Below are positions 7,042 through 14,397 of a stretch of 64,000 nt of DNA, one piece after another (position 1 is the stretch's first letter; every line of letters begins with the position of its first letter). This DNA comes from Luteolibacter rhizosphaerae (GTDB lineage Bacteria > Verrucomicrobiota > Verrucomicrobiia > Verrucomicrobiales > Akkermansiaceae). Location: assembly GCF_025950095.1 (NCBI RefSeq), contig NZ_JAPDDR010000005.1:62001-126000 (forward strand). Direction: 5' to 3'. A program made the translations under genes and the position numbers. The notes beneath the pieces are model-generated. The model worked only from the letters and a program-made list of their open reading frames with translations, did not search any database and had not been told where the DNA came from.

Positions 7042-9237
7042 ATGTCCGCGCACTTCAAGCATGTGAATTTCTCCTGGGATGACGCCAAAGCCGCCTCTCT
7101 CGACCCCGTCGGCCGCCTCGTCTACCGCTCGAATATCCTCGGAGACGACCAGCGCGTGACGAACACCGGCGGCGGCAACACCTCTTCCAAGATCATCGAG
7201 AAGGACCCGCTCACCGGTGAGGACGTGGAAGTTCTTTGGGTGAAGGGATCCGGCGGTGACCTGCGCACCTCGAAGCGCGACAACTTCTCCTCGCTCTACC
7301 AGGACAAGCTCATCGCGATGCAGGGCCTCTATGGTGCCCGCGCCGACAAGGGCCTGAAGTCGCAGGCCGAGGACGAGATGGTGGCGATGTACTTCCACAC
7401 CACCTTCAACCTGAACCCGCGCGCGTCCTCGATCGACACGCCGCTGCACAGCTTCCTGCCGGGCAAGCATGTCGACCACATGCACCCGAACGCGATCATC
7501 GCGATCGCGGCTTCCGCAAACTGCGAGAAGCTCACGCAGGACATCTTCGGCGGAGAGATGGCCTATGTGCCATGGATGCGCCCGGGCTTCGAACTGGGCC
7601 TCGCCATGCAGGAGATCGCGAAGGCAAACCCTTCCGTGAAGGCGATCATGATGGGCCAGCACGGCTTCATTTCGTGGGATGACGACGAGAAGGTCTGCTA
7701 CCAGCGCACCCTCGAATTCATCGAGAAGGCCGCCGACTACATCGACTCCAAGTATCAGGCCAAAGGGGGGGATGCCGCAGCCTTCGGCGGGCAGAAGTAT
7801 CAGACCCTCCCGGAAGAGCAGCGCCGCGCCACGCTGGCCGCGATCCTTCCCTGGCTGCGCGGTCAGGTCTCGCAGCAAAAGCGCTTCATCGGCACCATCC
7901 AGGACGACGAGAAGATTCTGCGTTTCGTGAACTCCGCCGAGGCTCCGCGCCTCGCCGAGCTGGGAACTTCCTGTCCGGACCACTTCCTGCGGACGAAGAT
8001 CAAGCCGCTCTACGTCGCATGGAATCCGCAGTCCGAGGATCTCGCCGCACTGAAGGCCAAGCTGGCTGCCGGCCTCGAACAGTATCGCAAGGACTACGCC
8101 ACCTACTACGCGGCTTGCAAGCACGCCAACAGCCCGGCGATGCGCGACCCGAACCCGACCGTGGTGCTGATCCCGGGGCTCGGCATGATCGCCTGGGGTA
8201 AGGATAAGTCCGAGTCCCGCGTGACCGCGGAATTCTACAACTGCGCGGTCGAGGTGATGCGCGGTGCCGAGGCGATCGACAAATACATCGCCCTGCCGCA
8301 GCAGGAGGCATTCGACATCGAATACTGGCTCTTGGAAGAAGCGAAGCTCCAGCGCATGCCGGCCGAGAAGGAACTGGCGCGCCAGGTGGTCGTCGTCATT
8401 GGTGCCGGCTCCGGGATCGGTAAGGAGACCGCTCACCGCTTGGTGAAGGAAGGTGCGCACATCGTTTGCGTGGACCTGAACAAGGAGGCTGCAGAAGCGA
8501 CCGCGAAAGAGATCACGGACAAGTATGGCCTAGGCATCGGGGTGGCGGGGAGCGGTATCTCCGGTTGCGGCCCGGCCATCGGCCTCGCGGCGAACATCAC
8601 CGATCGCGCCAGCATCAGGACGATGCTTGATCAGGTGGCCCTTGCTTACGGCGGCTTCGACCACATCTGCGTGACCGCGGGCATCTTCGTGCCGAGCGAC
8701 ACCACCGGCCACATCCCGGACGACAAGTGGGCGCTCACCTTCAACATCAACGTCACCGGTTCCTACTTCGTGGCGGATGAAGCGGCGAAGACCTGGAAGG
8801 AGCAGGGCCTGAGGGGCAACCTCGTCCTAACCACCAGCGCGAATGCCGCCGTGGCGAAGAAGGGCAGCCTGGCCTACGACACCTCGAAGGCCGCCGCGAA
8901 CCACTTGGTCCGCGAACTCGCGATCGAGCTCGCGCCGCTGGTGCGCGTGAACGGCGTGGCACCTGCCACCGTGGTCCAGGGTTCGGCGATGTTCCCGCGC
9001 GACCGGGTGATCGGTTCGCTTGCGAAGTACGACATCGCTTACACCGACGACGAGGCCACCGAGTCGCTCGTGAGCAAGCTCGCTCAGTTCTACGCGGATC
9101 GCACGCTCACCAAGGCACCGATCACTCCGGCAGACCAAGCGGAAGCTTACTTCCTCCTCGTCACCAGCCGCCTGAGCAAGACCACCGGTCAGGTGATCAC
9201 CGTGGACGGTGGCCTGCACGAGGCCTTCCTGCGCTGA
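7042..9237 (+). CDS. rhaD: Bifunctional rhamnulose-1-phosphate aldolase / short-chain dehydrogenase
   Basis: A 731-residue fusion. Residues about 1-440 are a class II aldolase/adducin-type domain with TNTGGGNTSSK, the metal ligands in VDHMHPNAI (His 146 and 148) and a third histidine in GQHGFISWDD. From about residue 449 a short-chain dehydrogenase begins with VVVIGAGSGIGKETA (TGxxxGIG-type NAD site), followed by LTTSANAA and the catalytic YDTSK (YxxxK), ending GQVITVDGG. Family knowledge: this architecture splits L-rhamnulose-1-phosphate into DHAP and L-lactaldehyde and then oxidises the lactaldehyde, so both steps come from one chain. It is transcribed divergently from the DeoR regulator and rhaB. 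A 16-bp hairpin follows the stop codon. No clear Shine-Dalgarno sequence precedes ATG 7042. Confidence 0.93.
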   Translation: MSAHFKHVNFSWDDAKAASLDPVGRLVYRSNILGDDQRVTNTGGGNTSSKIIEKDPLTGEDVEVLWVKGSGGDLRTSKRDNFSSLYQDKLIAMQGLYGARADKGLKSQAEDEMVAMYFHTTFNLNPRASSIDTPLHSFLPGKHVDHMHPNAIIAIAASANCEKLTQDIFGGEMAYVPWMRPGFELGLAMQEIAKANPSVKAIMMGQHGFISWDDDEKVCYQRTLEFIEKAADYIDSKYQAKGGDAAAFGGQKYQTLPEEQRRATLAAILPWLRGQVSQQKRFIGTIQDDEKILRFVNSAEAPRLAELGTSCPDHFLRTKIKPLYVAWNPQSEDLAALKAKLAAGLEQYRKDYATYYAACKHANSPAMRDPNPTVVLIPGLGMIAWGKDKSESRVTAEFYNCAVEVMRGAEAIDKYIALPQQEAFDIEYWLLEEAKLQRMPAEKELARQVVVVIGAGSGIGKETAHRLVKEGAHIVCVDLNKEAAEATAKEITDKYGLGIGVAGSGISGCGPAIGLAANITDRASIRTMLDQVALAYGGFDHICVTAGIFVPSDTTGHIPDDKWALTFNINVTGSYFVADEAAKTWKEQGLRGNLVLTTSANAAVAKKGSLAYDTSKAAANHLVRELAIELAPLVRVNGVAPATVVQGSAMFPRDRVIGSLAKYDIAYTDDEATESLVSKLAQFYADRTLTKAPITPADQAEAYFLLVTSRLSKTTGQVITVDGGLHEAFLR

Positions 9238-9248
9238 GGACAATCGCT

Positions 9249-9890
9249 TTAGGCCAGTTGTGCGCCCTGTGAGGGTGCGCAACTGGCTTTCTTGCGTCCG
9301 TAAGACTCTGCGATGATGACCACATGCTTTTCGGGATACTGGTCGTATTCCACATGGCGGCACAGGCATCCCTCTTCATCGAGGATCCGCACGAAGCTCT
9401 CCACGCCGAGTGTGCTGTAGCCAAACTCCTCGCCTTGAAAGGAACCACGGATTTCACCGGCCTCACCCCCGCCGCAGGTGAAGATCAGGACTCCGCCAGC
9501 GCTTAGCCCGGCACAGAGCTTCCGCAGGACCGGTTCCTGTAGCGCCAAGGGAAGGTGAAAAGTGCTATCCCACGCGGAGATGAAGTCATACCGCTTCGGG
9601 AAGATCCACCCGCTGATGTCGGCCGTGTGATATCGCGAGAGGGGATCACGTTCCTGGGCTATAGCGATCATCTCGGCGGAAGCATCCAGTCCCTCCGTCT
9701 GGAAACCATGGGCCCTGAGGGCTTCCATGAAGCGACCTTGGCTGCCACAGCCTACATCCAGGGCGATCCCGGTCGTAGGCGCGAATCGTAGCGCGAGCCG
9801 TAGGGCGCTCAGACCGTAAACCGGAGGCGCATTCTCCTGCCACCAGCGGGCGATCCGGTCATAGCGGCTGGCGGTCTCGGCGGGACTCAT
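9249..9890 (-). CDS. Class I SAM-dependent methyltransferase
   Basis: A 213-residue protein with the Rossmann motif I IALDVGCGSQGRFMEAL, then TEGLDASAEMIAIAQ (motif II acidic residue) and a YDFISAWDS segment, typical of small methyltransferases of the methyltransferase 11/25 group. The substrate cannot be deduced. It converges on the aldolase/dehydrogenase gene; its stop codon is 11 bp from that gene's stop, and its last codons form part of a strong shared hairpin. It is followed upstream by the GH16 gene on the same strand with a 15-bp gap, so the two may be co-transcribed, though no functional link is evident. Confidence 0.85.
   Translation of the reverse strand: MSPAETASRYDRIARWWQENAPPVYGLSALRLALRFAPTTGIALDVGCGSQGRFMEALRAHGFQTEGLDASAEMIAIAQERDPLSRYHTADISGWIFPKRYDFISAWDSTFHLPLALQEPVLRKLCAGLSAGGVLIFTCGGGEAGEIRGSFQGEEFGYSTLGVESFVRILDEEGCLCRHVEYDQYPEKHVVIIAESYGRKKASCAPSQGAQLA
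9253..9290 (+). terminator. Terminator hairpin behind the rhamnose aldolase gene
   Basis: Arms 9253-9268 and 9272-9287 pair over 16 positions with two G-U pairs (starting GCCAGTTG and ending CAACTGGC), with a 3-nt loop, followed by TTTCTTG on the plus strand. It overlaps the last codons of the converging methyltransferase gene. Confidence 0.7.
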
Positions 9891-9905
9891 GATCGCAAGT
9901 CTTCT

Positions 9906-11771
9906 TCAGAGATCCTCCCTTTGCCAGATCCGCACATAGTCGATGACAAAGTGGTCCGGCAACTTGCTGTCGTCGATCGGGCTGTTGTCCCAGCCGCCCT
10001 GGGGCAGGGTGAAGAGCAGGCAGGAGGTCACGGAGGAGATCCGCTCATTCTCCCAGCGCGCCGTCTCGCTACCATTGATGTAGTAGATCGCCTGCCCCGG
10101 CAGCCACAGCAGCCCGGCGGTGATGAAGCCCTCCGCATCCGGCTGCATGTAGATCCGGTCGCTGCCGAAGTGCTTGTGCTGCTCTCCGTAGCCGTCCCAG
10201 TGCATCGCGATGTTGTTGCGATAGGGTCCCCAGCGGGTCAGCTGCTCGACCACGTCGAATTCCATGCCGCCATTCCCGGTATCCTGCCGCTGCCATTGCT
10301 CGCCCGCCTCCTTCCCGCGCTCCGGCATCAGCCAGAAGGCAGGCCAGAGCCCCGGCGCCGTCGGGAGCTTTACCCTCACCTCGAAGTAGCCGTAGCGTTG
10401 GGTCCACTTGTTGTAGGTATCCAGCAGACCGGTGGCGTAGTGGAACTCCTTGCCCTGCGGATCATCGTTGTGGCGGCCCGTCCGCTTCTCGTAGCGCAGC
10501 TTGGCCACGCCTCCACCCAGCCTCACGTTGTCACGGCTGAACCAACTCGCCTTATCCCAGTAGTTCGCGGCATGGACATTCCACTTCGATGGATCGATGC
10601 CATCCCCGTCGAACTCTTCCTTGAAAGCCTGCGTCCACTCCCCCTCGACCGGCGGGCGCTTGCCTAGCCAGTCCGGAAGCTTGGGCGCTGGTGGGACATC
10701 GGCACGGATGGAGCGGATGACGAAAGTGCTCTCCCGATCCCCTGTGATCACCACCTCCGATACGGCATCACTCCCGAAGGACGTTCCGCTTCCCTCCATC
10801 GTGCCTTGTCCCTTTCCATCGAAGTCCGGACGTCCCCGCCAAGGCTTCTCTGCCAAGAAGCAAATGGCCACATCCTTGCTGGCTCCCGCGGCGATCTCTC
10901 CTGCCGGGACTGTGGCCGTGGCTCCTCCGTTGCTCTCCAGTCGAAGGCTCGGGCTCGCCGCGCTTTCACCTTGGTTGTGAAGCGAGACAACGACTCGTAG
11001 GGATCGGGAGAGATCCCAGCGTCCTCGCTCGGGTCTGATCGCGGCTTCGGAGCCTTTGCCCGGAAGCCGAATCACGATCCCCTCGCTCGGCACCAGCTTG
11101 GGCACTGCGCCTCCGTTACCTTCCAAGCGCAGAGGTGGAGGTAGCTCCTCGCCTGGCTTGAAGATTAGACCTTTGTCAGGCACTAGGCGGATGCTGGCAG
11201 GCTCTGCCTCGGGGATCTCTCCCGGCTCGCCACCCGCGGTGATCGACTCGATTCGGAAAGACTTCGCGGTTTCGGTTTTGCCGGTGAAGAGCAGCAGCCT
11301 AACTATCGCGGAGGAATTGAGCGCGAAGCCCTTCTTATGCCCGAAGGAGTGCCCGAAAATCAGATGGATGTCGGCCTTCTGCCCCGGCTTCAGGATGAGG
11401 TTTTCCGTATTATAGGGCTCGTCCTTCCAATCACCGGCATTGTCCGCCCGCAGGCCGAGATCCAGATCCGTGCTGCCGGTGTTGGCGATGGCCGCTTTCA
11501 GGTGTCCGTATGCCGATAGATCGAATGGCTTGCCATCCGCGCGCGTGATGGAGAGCCCGGGATAGCCGTCAGCACCGGGCGCGATCTTCACCTCGATTCC
11601 TCCTGAGCTCTTTTCCGCGGCCACCTGAGAGGAATCCGCTTTAACGGCAAACCCCTCCACCTTGCCATCAACGATGACAATCGGTGCCTGCTCCGCCATC
11701 GATCTAATGGCCGAAGCTGAGAATATGCCGATAGCTACCGGCACGAGACAATGGAGAAAGGACCTGAACAT
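9906..11771 (-). CDS. Exported GH16 family glycoside hydrolase with N-terminal CBM-like region
   Basis: From ATG 11771 the 621-residue product starts with a signal peptide (MFRSFLHCLVPVAIGIFSAS). Residues about 25-180 resemble the beta-sandwich carbohydrate-binding region found before agarase-type catalytic domains (DLSAYGHLKAAIANTGS, DNAGDWKDEPYNTENL). The C-terminal about 250 residues are a GH16 jelly roll: EFDGDGIDPSKWNV, YGYFEVRVKLPTAPGLWPAFW, and the catalytic MEFDVVEQ near residues 502-509, matching ExDxxE with nucleophile and acid/base glutamates. GH16 enzymes cut beta-1,3/1,4-glucans or beta-galactans; the subfamily cannot be fixed by eye. The N-terminal extension to 11828 crosses a terminator and is rejected. 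It lies downstream of the porin terminator, so it probably has its own promoter. Confidence 0.87.
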   Translation of the reverse strand: MFRSFLHCLVPVAIGIFSASAIRSMAEQAPIVIVDGKVEGFAVKADSSQVAAEKSSGGIEVKIAPGADGYPGLSITRADGKPFDLSAYGHLKAAIANTGSTDLDLGLRADNAGDWKDEPYNTENLILKPGQKADIHLIFGHSFGHKKGFALNSSAIVRLLLFTGKTETAKSFRIESITAGGEPGEIPEAEPASIRLVPDKGLIFKPGEELPPPLRLEGNGGAVPKLVPSEGIVIRLPGKGSEAAIRPERGRWDLSRSLRVVVSLHNQGESAASPSLRLESNGGATATVPAGEIAAGASKDVAICFLAEKPWRGRPDFDGKGQGTMEGSGTSFGSDAVSEVVITGDRESTFVIRSIRADVPPAPKLPDWLGKRPPVEGEWTQAFKEEFDGDGIDPSKWNVHAANYWDKASWFSRDNVRLGGGVAKLRYEKRTGRHNDDPQGKEFHYATGLLDTYNKWTQRYGYFEVRVKLPTAPGLWPAFWLMPERGKEAGEQWQRQDTGNGGMEFDVVEQLTRWGPYRNNIAMHWDGYGEQHKHFGSDRIYMQPDAEGFITAGLLWLPGQAIYYINGSETARWENERISSVTSCLLFTLPQGGWDNSPIDDSKLPDHFVIDYVRIWQREDL

Positions 11772-11829
11772 GGGATCGTTCAACCCTAGTCCATATCTTC
11801 CTCCGGATTCCAGCTTCTTCCCCGGCACG

Positions 11830-11858
11830 AAAAAGCACCGGCCCTTGCGGACCGGTGC
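11830..11858 (-). terminator. Rho-independent terminator of the porin gene
   Basis: On the minus strand GCACCGG (11852-11858) pairs with CCGGTGC (11835-11841) across a 10-nt loop and is followed by TTTTT (11830-11834). It lies 32 bp beyond the porin stop codon. Confidence 0.85.
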
Positions 11859-11889
11859 CCAACCGTGATGCAGCTATGAAATCGCTTGC

Positions 11890-13194
11890 TTAGAAGGAGG
11901 AGCGGAACCCTACCAGCCAGGTGAGGGCGTCCACATCGCCGTCTCCCGCATTCGGGGTCTGGAGATTGGTGTATTCCGCACCGGCCTGGATCTTCAGGTT
12001 GTCCCCGCAGATCAGGTAGTTCAGGCCTGCGTAGAGGGTGTGCAGCTCGTCGCCGCGGCCACCGTTCACGACGTTCGGATTGCCACCGCCGCCGTAGTTG
12101 GTGGCGCGCACGTAGCGGCTGTTCACGCGGATGCCTTGGTCTTCCTCGGCACCGGCGTAGGTGTATTGCACCACCGCCTGCAGCTTGGCCGGCACGATCC
12201 AGTAGTAAGGAGTCGCGACGAAAGCCCAGAAGTTGCCGCGGCGTGCCGCGTTGGACTGCATCTCGGAGCCGCCATTGTCGCCGTAGAAGCCTTCCACGTT
12301 GATACCGCCCGCGCCGATGGCGTATTCGGCGGAGAAGGTGGTGGCCCAGCGGTAGTCGAGCAGCGAGTCCTCGTTGGCGAAGCGCTCGTCGGCGTTGTTG
12401 TAGAGAAATTCCCAACCGAAGCGAAGATCGTCCGTGGCGGAGTAGATCAACTCAATGTTATACATGAGATCATCGTTGTAGCCACCCCAGCCTTCGACGT
12501 TGCCGTCGTCCACGCCGGCGTCGTCGGTGCCTTCGTCGGTGCTGTAGATGCCGGCGATGGCATTCCACTGGCCCTTCACGGCATTCACGAAGAGGCCGGT
12601 CGGACGTGCGCTCTGATAGAGCTTGTTGGAGATCGCGGAGCGCTCGACGGTGAGAAGGGCGTTCGAGGAGGTGCGGGCCTCCAGGCCGCCGTGCCACTTG
12701 ATGCGGCCGTAGTTCAGCGTCAGGGCATCGAGACCGGAGAGGTTGAATGCCTTCAGCGCGTCGAAGGTGAAGTAGGACTCGTCGAAATCGATGTAGTCGT
12801 AGTCCAGTTCACCGCCGTTGAAGCGCTGGTCGTCCACGAGGTTCACCACGCCCTTGTAGGAGAAGTAGTTCAGGAAGCCGATCTTACCGCCGAGACGGAA
12901 GCGACGGGCGTCGGTGTAGTCCTCGCTGAAGTCCTGGCCATTGGTGCCTTCGCCATCCACATAGGCGGCGTTCCAGTGGTAGCGACCTTCGAAGACGAGG
13001 CTCTGCACCACCGGGTTTTCCGGGAGCTTGACGGTGCCGGGCTTGCTGGACAGCCAGGAGCAGAAGTCGAAGTCCGAGAACATCGAGCCGCTGTCCGCCG
13101 GGGCGGGGGCGGCCGGTGGCTCACCGGCGAAGGCGAGGCTGGAGAAACCGACGGCAAGCGCCACGGTCTGCTTACAAATGGTGTGGTGTTTCAT
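11890..13194 (-). CDS. Outer-membrane porin, OprP/OprO-like (phosphate-selective type)
   Basis: The 434-residue protein has a signal peptide (MKHHTICKQTVALAVGFSSLAFA) and, after residue about 60, an alternation of aromatic and charged residues typical of a beta-barrel. Recognisable segments are FEGRYHWNAAYVDGEG, ARRFRLGGKIGFLNYFSYKG, LNYGRIKWHGGLEARTSSN, and the closing aromatic strand TWLVGFRSSF. The pattern fits the phosphate-selective porin O/P family. Its position, divergent from pstSCAB with Pho-box-like repeats between them, supports a role in phosphate uptake across the outer membrane. Other small-anion or sugar uptake is possible on sequence alone. A terminator follows, so the transcript is monocistronic. 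Confidence 0.8.
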   Translation of the reverse strand: MKHHTICKQTVALAVGFSSLAFAGEPPAAPAPADSGSMFSDFDFCSWLSSKPGTVKLPENPVVQSLVFEGRYHWNAAYVDGEGTNGQDFSEDYTDARRFRLGGKIGFLNYFSYKGVVNLVDDQRFNGGELDYDYIDFDESYFTFDALKAFNLSGLDALTLNYGRIKWHGGLEARTSSNALLTVERSAISNKLYQSARPTGLFVNAVKGQWNAIAGIYSTDEGTDDAGVDDGNVEGWGGYNDDLMYNIELIYSATDDLRFGWEFLYNNADERFANEDSLLDYRWATTFSAEYAIGAGGINVEGFYGDNGGSEMQSNAARRGNFWAFVATPYYWIVPAKLQAVVQYTYAGAEEDQGIRVNSRYVRATNYGGGGNPNVVNGGRGDELHTLYAGLNYLICGDNLKIQAGAEYTNLQTPNAGDGDVDALTWLVGFRSSF

Positions 13195-13264
13195 GGATTG
13201 TGGTAAGACAAGGCGGGCCAGTGCTTGGGATAGCCTGCGTCTCGACGGCGGGAATCCAACGAAT

Positions 13265-13282
13265 GTGACGGTGGTGTGACAG
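13265..13282 (-). promoter_or_regulatory. Putative Pho box for the porin gene
   Basis: Read toward the porin this is CTGTCAC-ACCA-CCGTCAC, two 7-bp direct repeats with a 4-bp spacer, the same 7-4-7 layout as the enterobacterial PhoB box. It ends 71 bp before the porin start codon. Assignment to a PhoB-like protein is inferred; no phoB/phoR is in this window. Confidence 0.55.
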
Positions 13283-13290
13283 AACCGGAG

Positions 13291-13308
13291 TGTGACACTC
13301 CCGTCACA
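13291..13308. promoter_or_regulatory. GTGAC/GTCAC palindrome between porin and pstS
   Basis: TGTGAC (13291-13296) and GTCACA (13303-13308) form a perfect inverted repeat with a 6-bp spacer. It uses the same pentamer as the neighbouring Pho-box-like sites, so it probably belongs to the same operator cluster. Confidence 0.4.
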
Positions 13309-13380
13309 TTGGCTTTTGGAAGTCCAAGAGCCTCAGGGTGAGACGACTCGGACTGATCCGCCCAGAGGAACGTGGCGGTT

Positions 13381-13423
13381 TCGTGACAAACCCGTCACAA
13401 AGAGCCGTTGGACCTTTGTGACG
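13381..13423 (+). promoter_or_regulatory. Putative operator cluster upstream of pstS
   Basis: TCGTGAC-AAAC-CCGTCAC (13381-13398) has 7-4-7 spacing on the plus strand. The same region contains a perfect 10-bp inverted repeat, CGTCACAAAG (13393-13402) and CTTTGTGACG (13414-13423), with an 11-bp spacer. It lies 58-100 bp upstream of the pstS start codon. PhoB-like control is inferred. Confidence 0.5.
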
Positions 13424-13481
13424 ATGCTGGCATCCATGCCGTCGAGCGTCGCCTGCGGCGCGGAAATCCATCATCACACCA

Positions 13482-14294
13482 ATGCGCAATACCATTCGAT
13501 TCGCCGCCGCCAGCCTCTTCGCGGGAGCCATGCTCGCCGCCACCGCCGGTGCGCAGACCATCAGCATCAAGGGTTCCGACACCCTGGGCGCCAAGCTCGT
13601 CCCCCAGCTTGCCGAGAGCTTCCAATCGAAGAACGGCGGCGTGAAGTTCGAGATTGCCGCCGAAGGTTCCTCGACCGCTTTCCCGGCCCTTGCCAACGGC
13701 ACCGCCCACATCGGCATGTCTTCCCGCAAGGCCAAGCCGGAAGAAATCACCGCTGCCCGCGCAAAGGGCGTCAAACTGAATGAAGTGGAAGCCTGCCACG
13801 ACATGCTCGTGGTGATCGTCAACAAGAGCAGCAAGGTGAAGAGCCTGACCAAGGACCAAGTGCAAAAGATCTTCACCGGCGCGGTAAAGGATTGGAGCGA
13901 AGTCGGCGGTGCCCCGGGTGCCATCTCCGTTTATACCCGCAACACGGCTTCCGGCACCTACAAGGACTGGCAGACCCTCGCCATGGGCGGAAAGAACTAC
14001 CCCGGTAGCTCCCAGAAACTGGCGGGTAATGAGCAGATCGCCGAGGAAGTGGCCAAGAACAAGAACGGTATCGGCTATGTCGGCCTCGCCTACGCCAAGA
14101 AGAGCGGCATTCAGTCGGTCGTGATCGACAACGTCGCTCCGGAAGCTTCCAACGCGAAGAAGTATGTCTACAGCCGCGCCTGCTACTACTACATCCCGGA
14201 GAATGCCGATGCCACCGCCAAAGCATTTGTGGAGTTCGCCACCGGCCCGGAAGGCCAGAAAATCGCCAAGGGTCTCGGTTTCGTGCCGAACTAA
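13482..14294 (+). CDS. pstS: Phosphate ABC transporter substrate-binding protein
   Basis: The 270-residue protein has a signal peptide (MRNTIRFAAASLFAGAMLAA, cleavage about AGA/Q). The mature part begins with the phosphate-binding SIKGSDTLGAKLVPQLAE and continues with EGSSTAFPALANGTAHIGMSSRK and a third ligand loop, YTRNTASGTYKDWQ, the classic pattern of PstS/PBP-like II phosphate binders. There is no lipobox, so it is a soluble periplasmic protein. It is the first gene of pstS-C-A-B and is separated from pstC by a 103-bp gap holding a strong hairpin, which probably lets PstS be made in excess over the permease. Confidence 0.93.
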   Translation: MRNTIRFAAASLFAGAMLAATAGAQTISIKGSDTLGAKLVPQLAESFQSKNGGVKFEIAAEGSSTAFPALANGTAHIGMSSRKAKPEEITAARAKGVKLNEVEACHDMLVVIVNKSSKVKSLTKDQVQKIFTGAVKDWSEVGGAPGAISVYTRNTASGTYKDWQTLAMGGKNYPGSSQKLAGNEQIAEEVAKNKNGIGYVGLAYAKKSGIQSVVIDNVAPEASNAKKYVYSRACYYYIPENADATAKAFVEFATGPEGQKIAKGLGFVPN

Positions 14295-14319
14295 GGTTCA
14301 CGGCTGACGATTTCGACAC

Positions 14320-14360
14320 GCAATCCCGGCGAGGGGAAGCCCCGCCGGGATTGCCATTTT
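14320..14360 (+). terminator. Hairpin between pstS and pstC (partial terminator)
   Basis: GCAATCCCGGCG (14320-14331) pairs perfectly with CGCCGGGATTGC (14343-14354), 12 bp with an 11-nt loop, followed by CATTTTC. In operons of this type such a structure attenuates readthrough or protects the upstream transcript. Confidence 0.7.
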
Positions 14361-14397
14361 CACGACAGGCCTTCACGTTTGCCCCCGCACGTCGCGC

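Noticed and set aside
6742-8460. 572-residue minus-strand open frame across the DeoR start and the aldolase gene
   Set aside because: Overlaps two well-supported genes in opposite phases and has a composition typical of antisense frames.
12040-13206. 388-residue plus-strand frame opposite the porin
   Set aside because: Val/Ala/Gly-rich shadow without motifs; the porin with signal peptide and aromatic C-terminus is on the minus strand.
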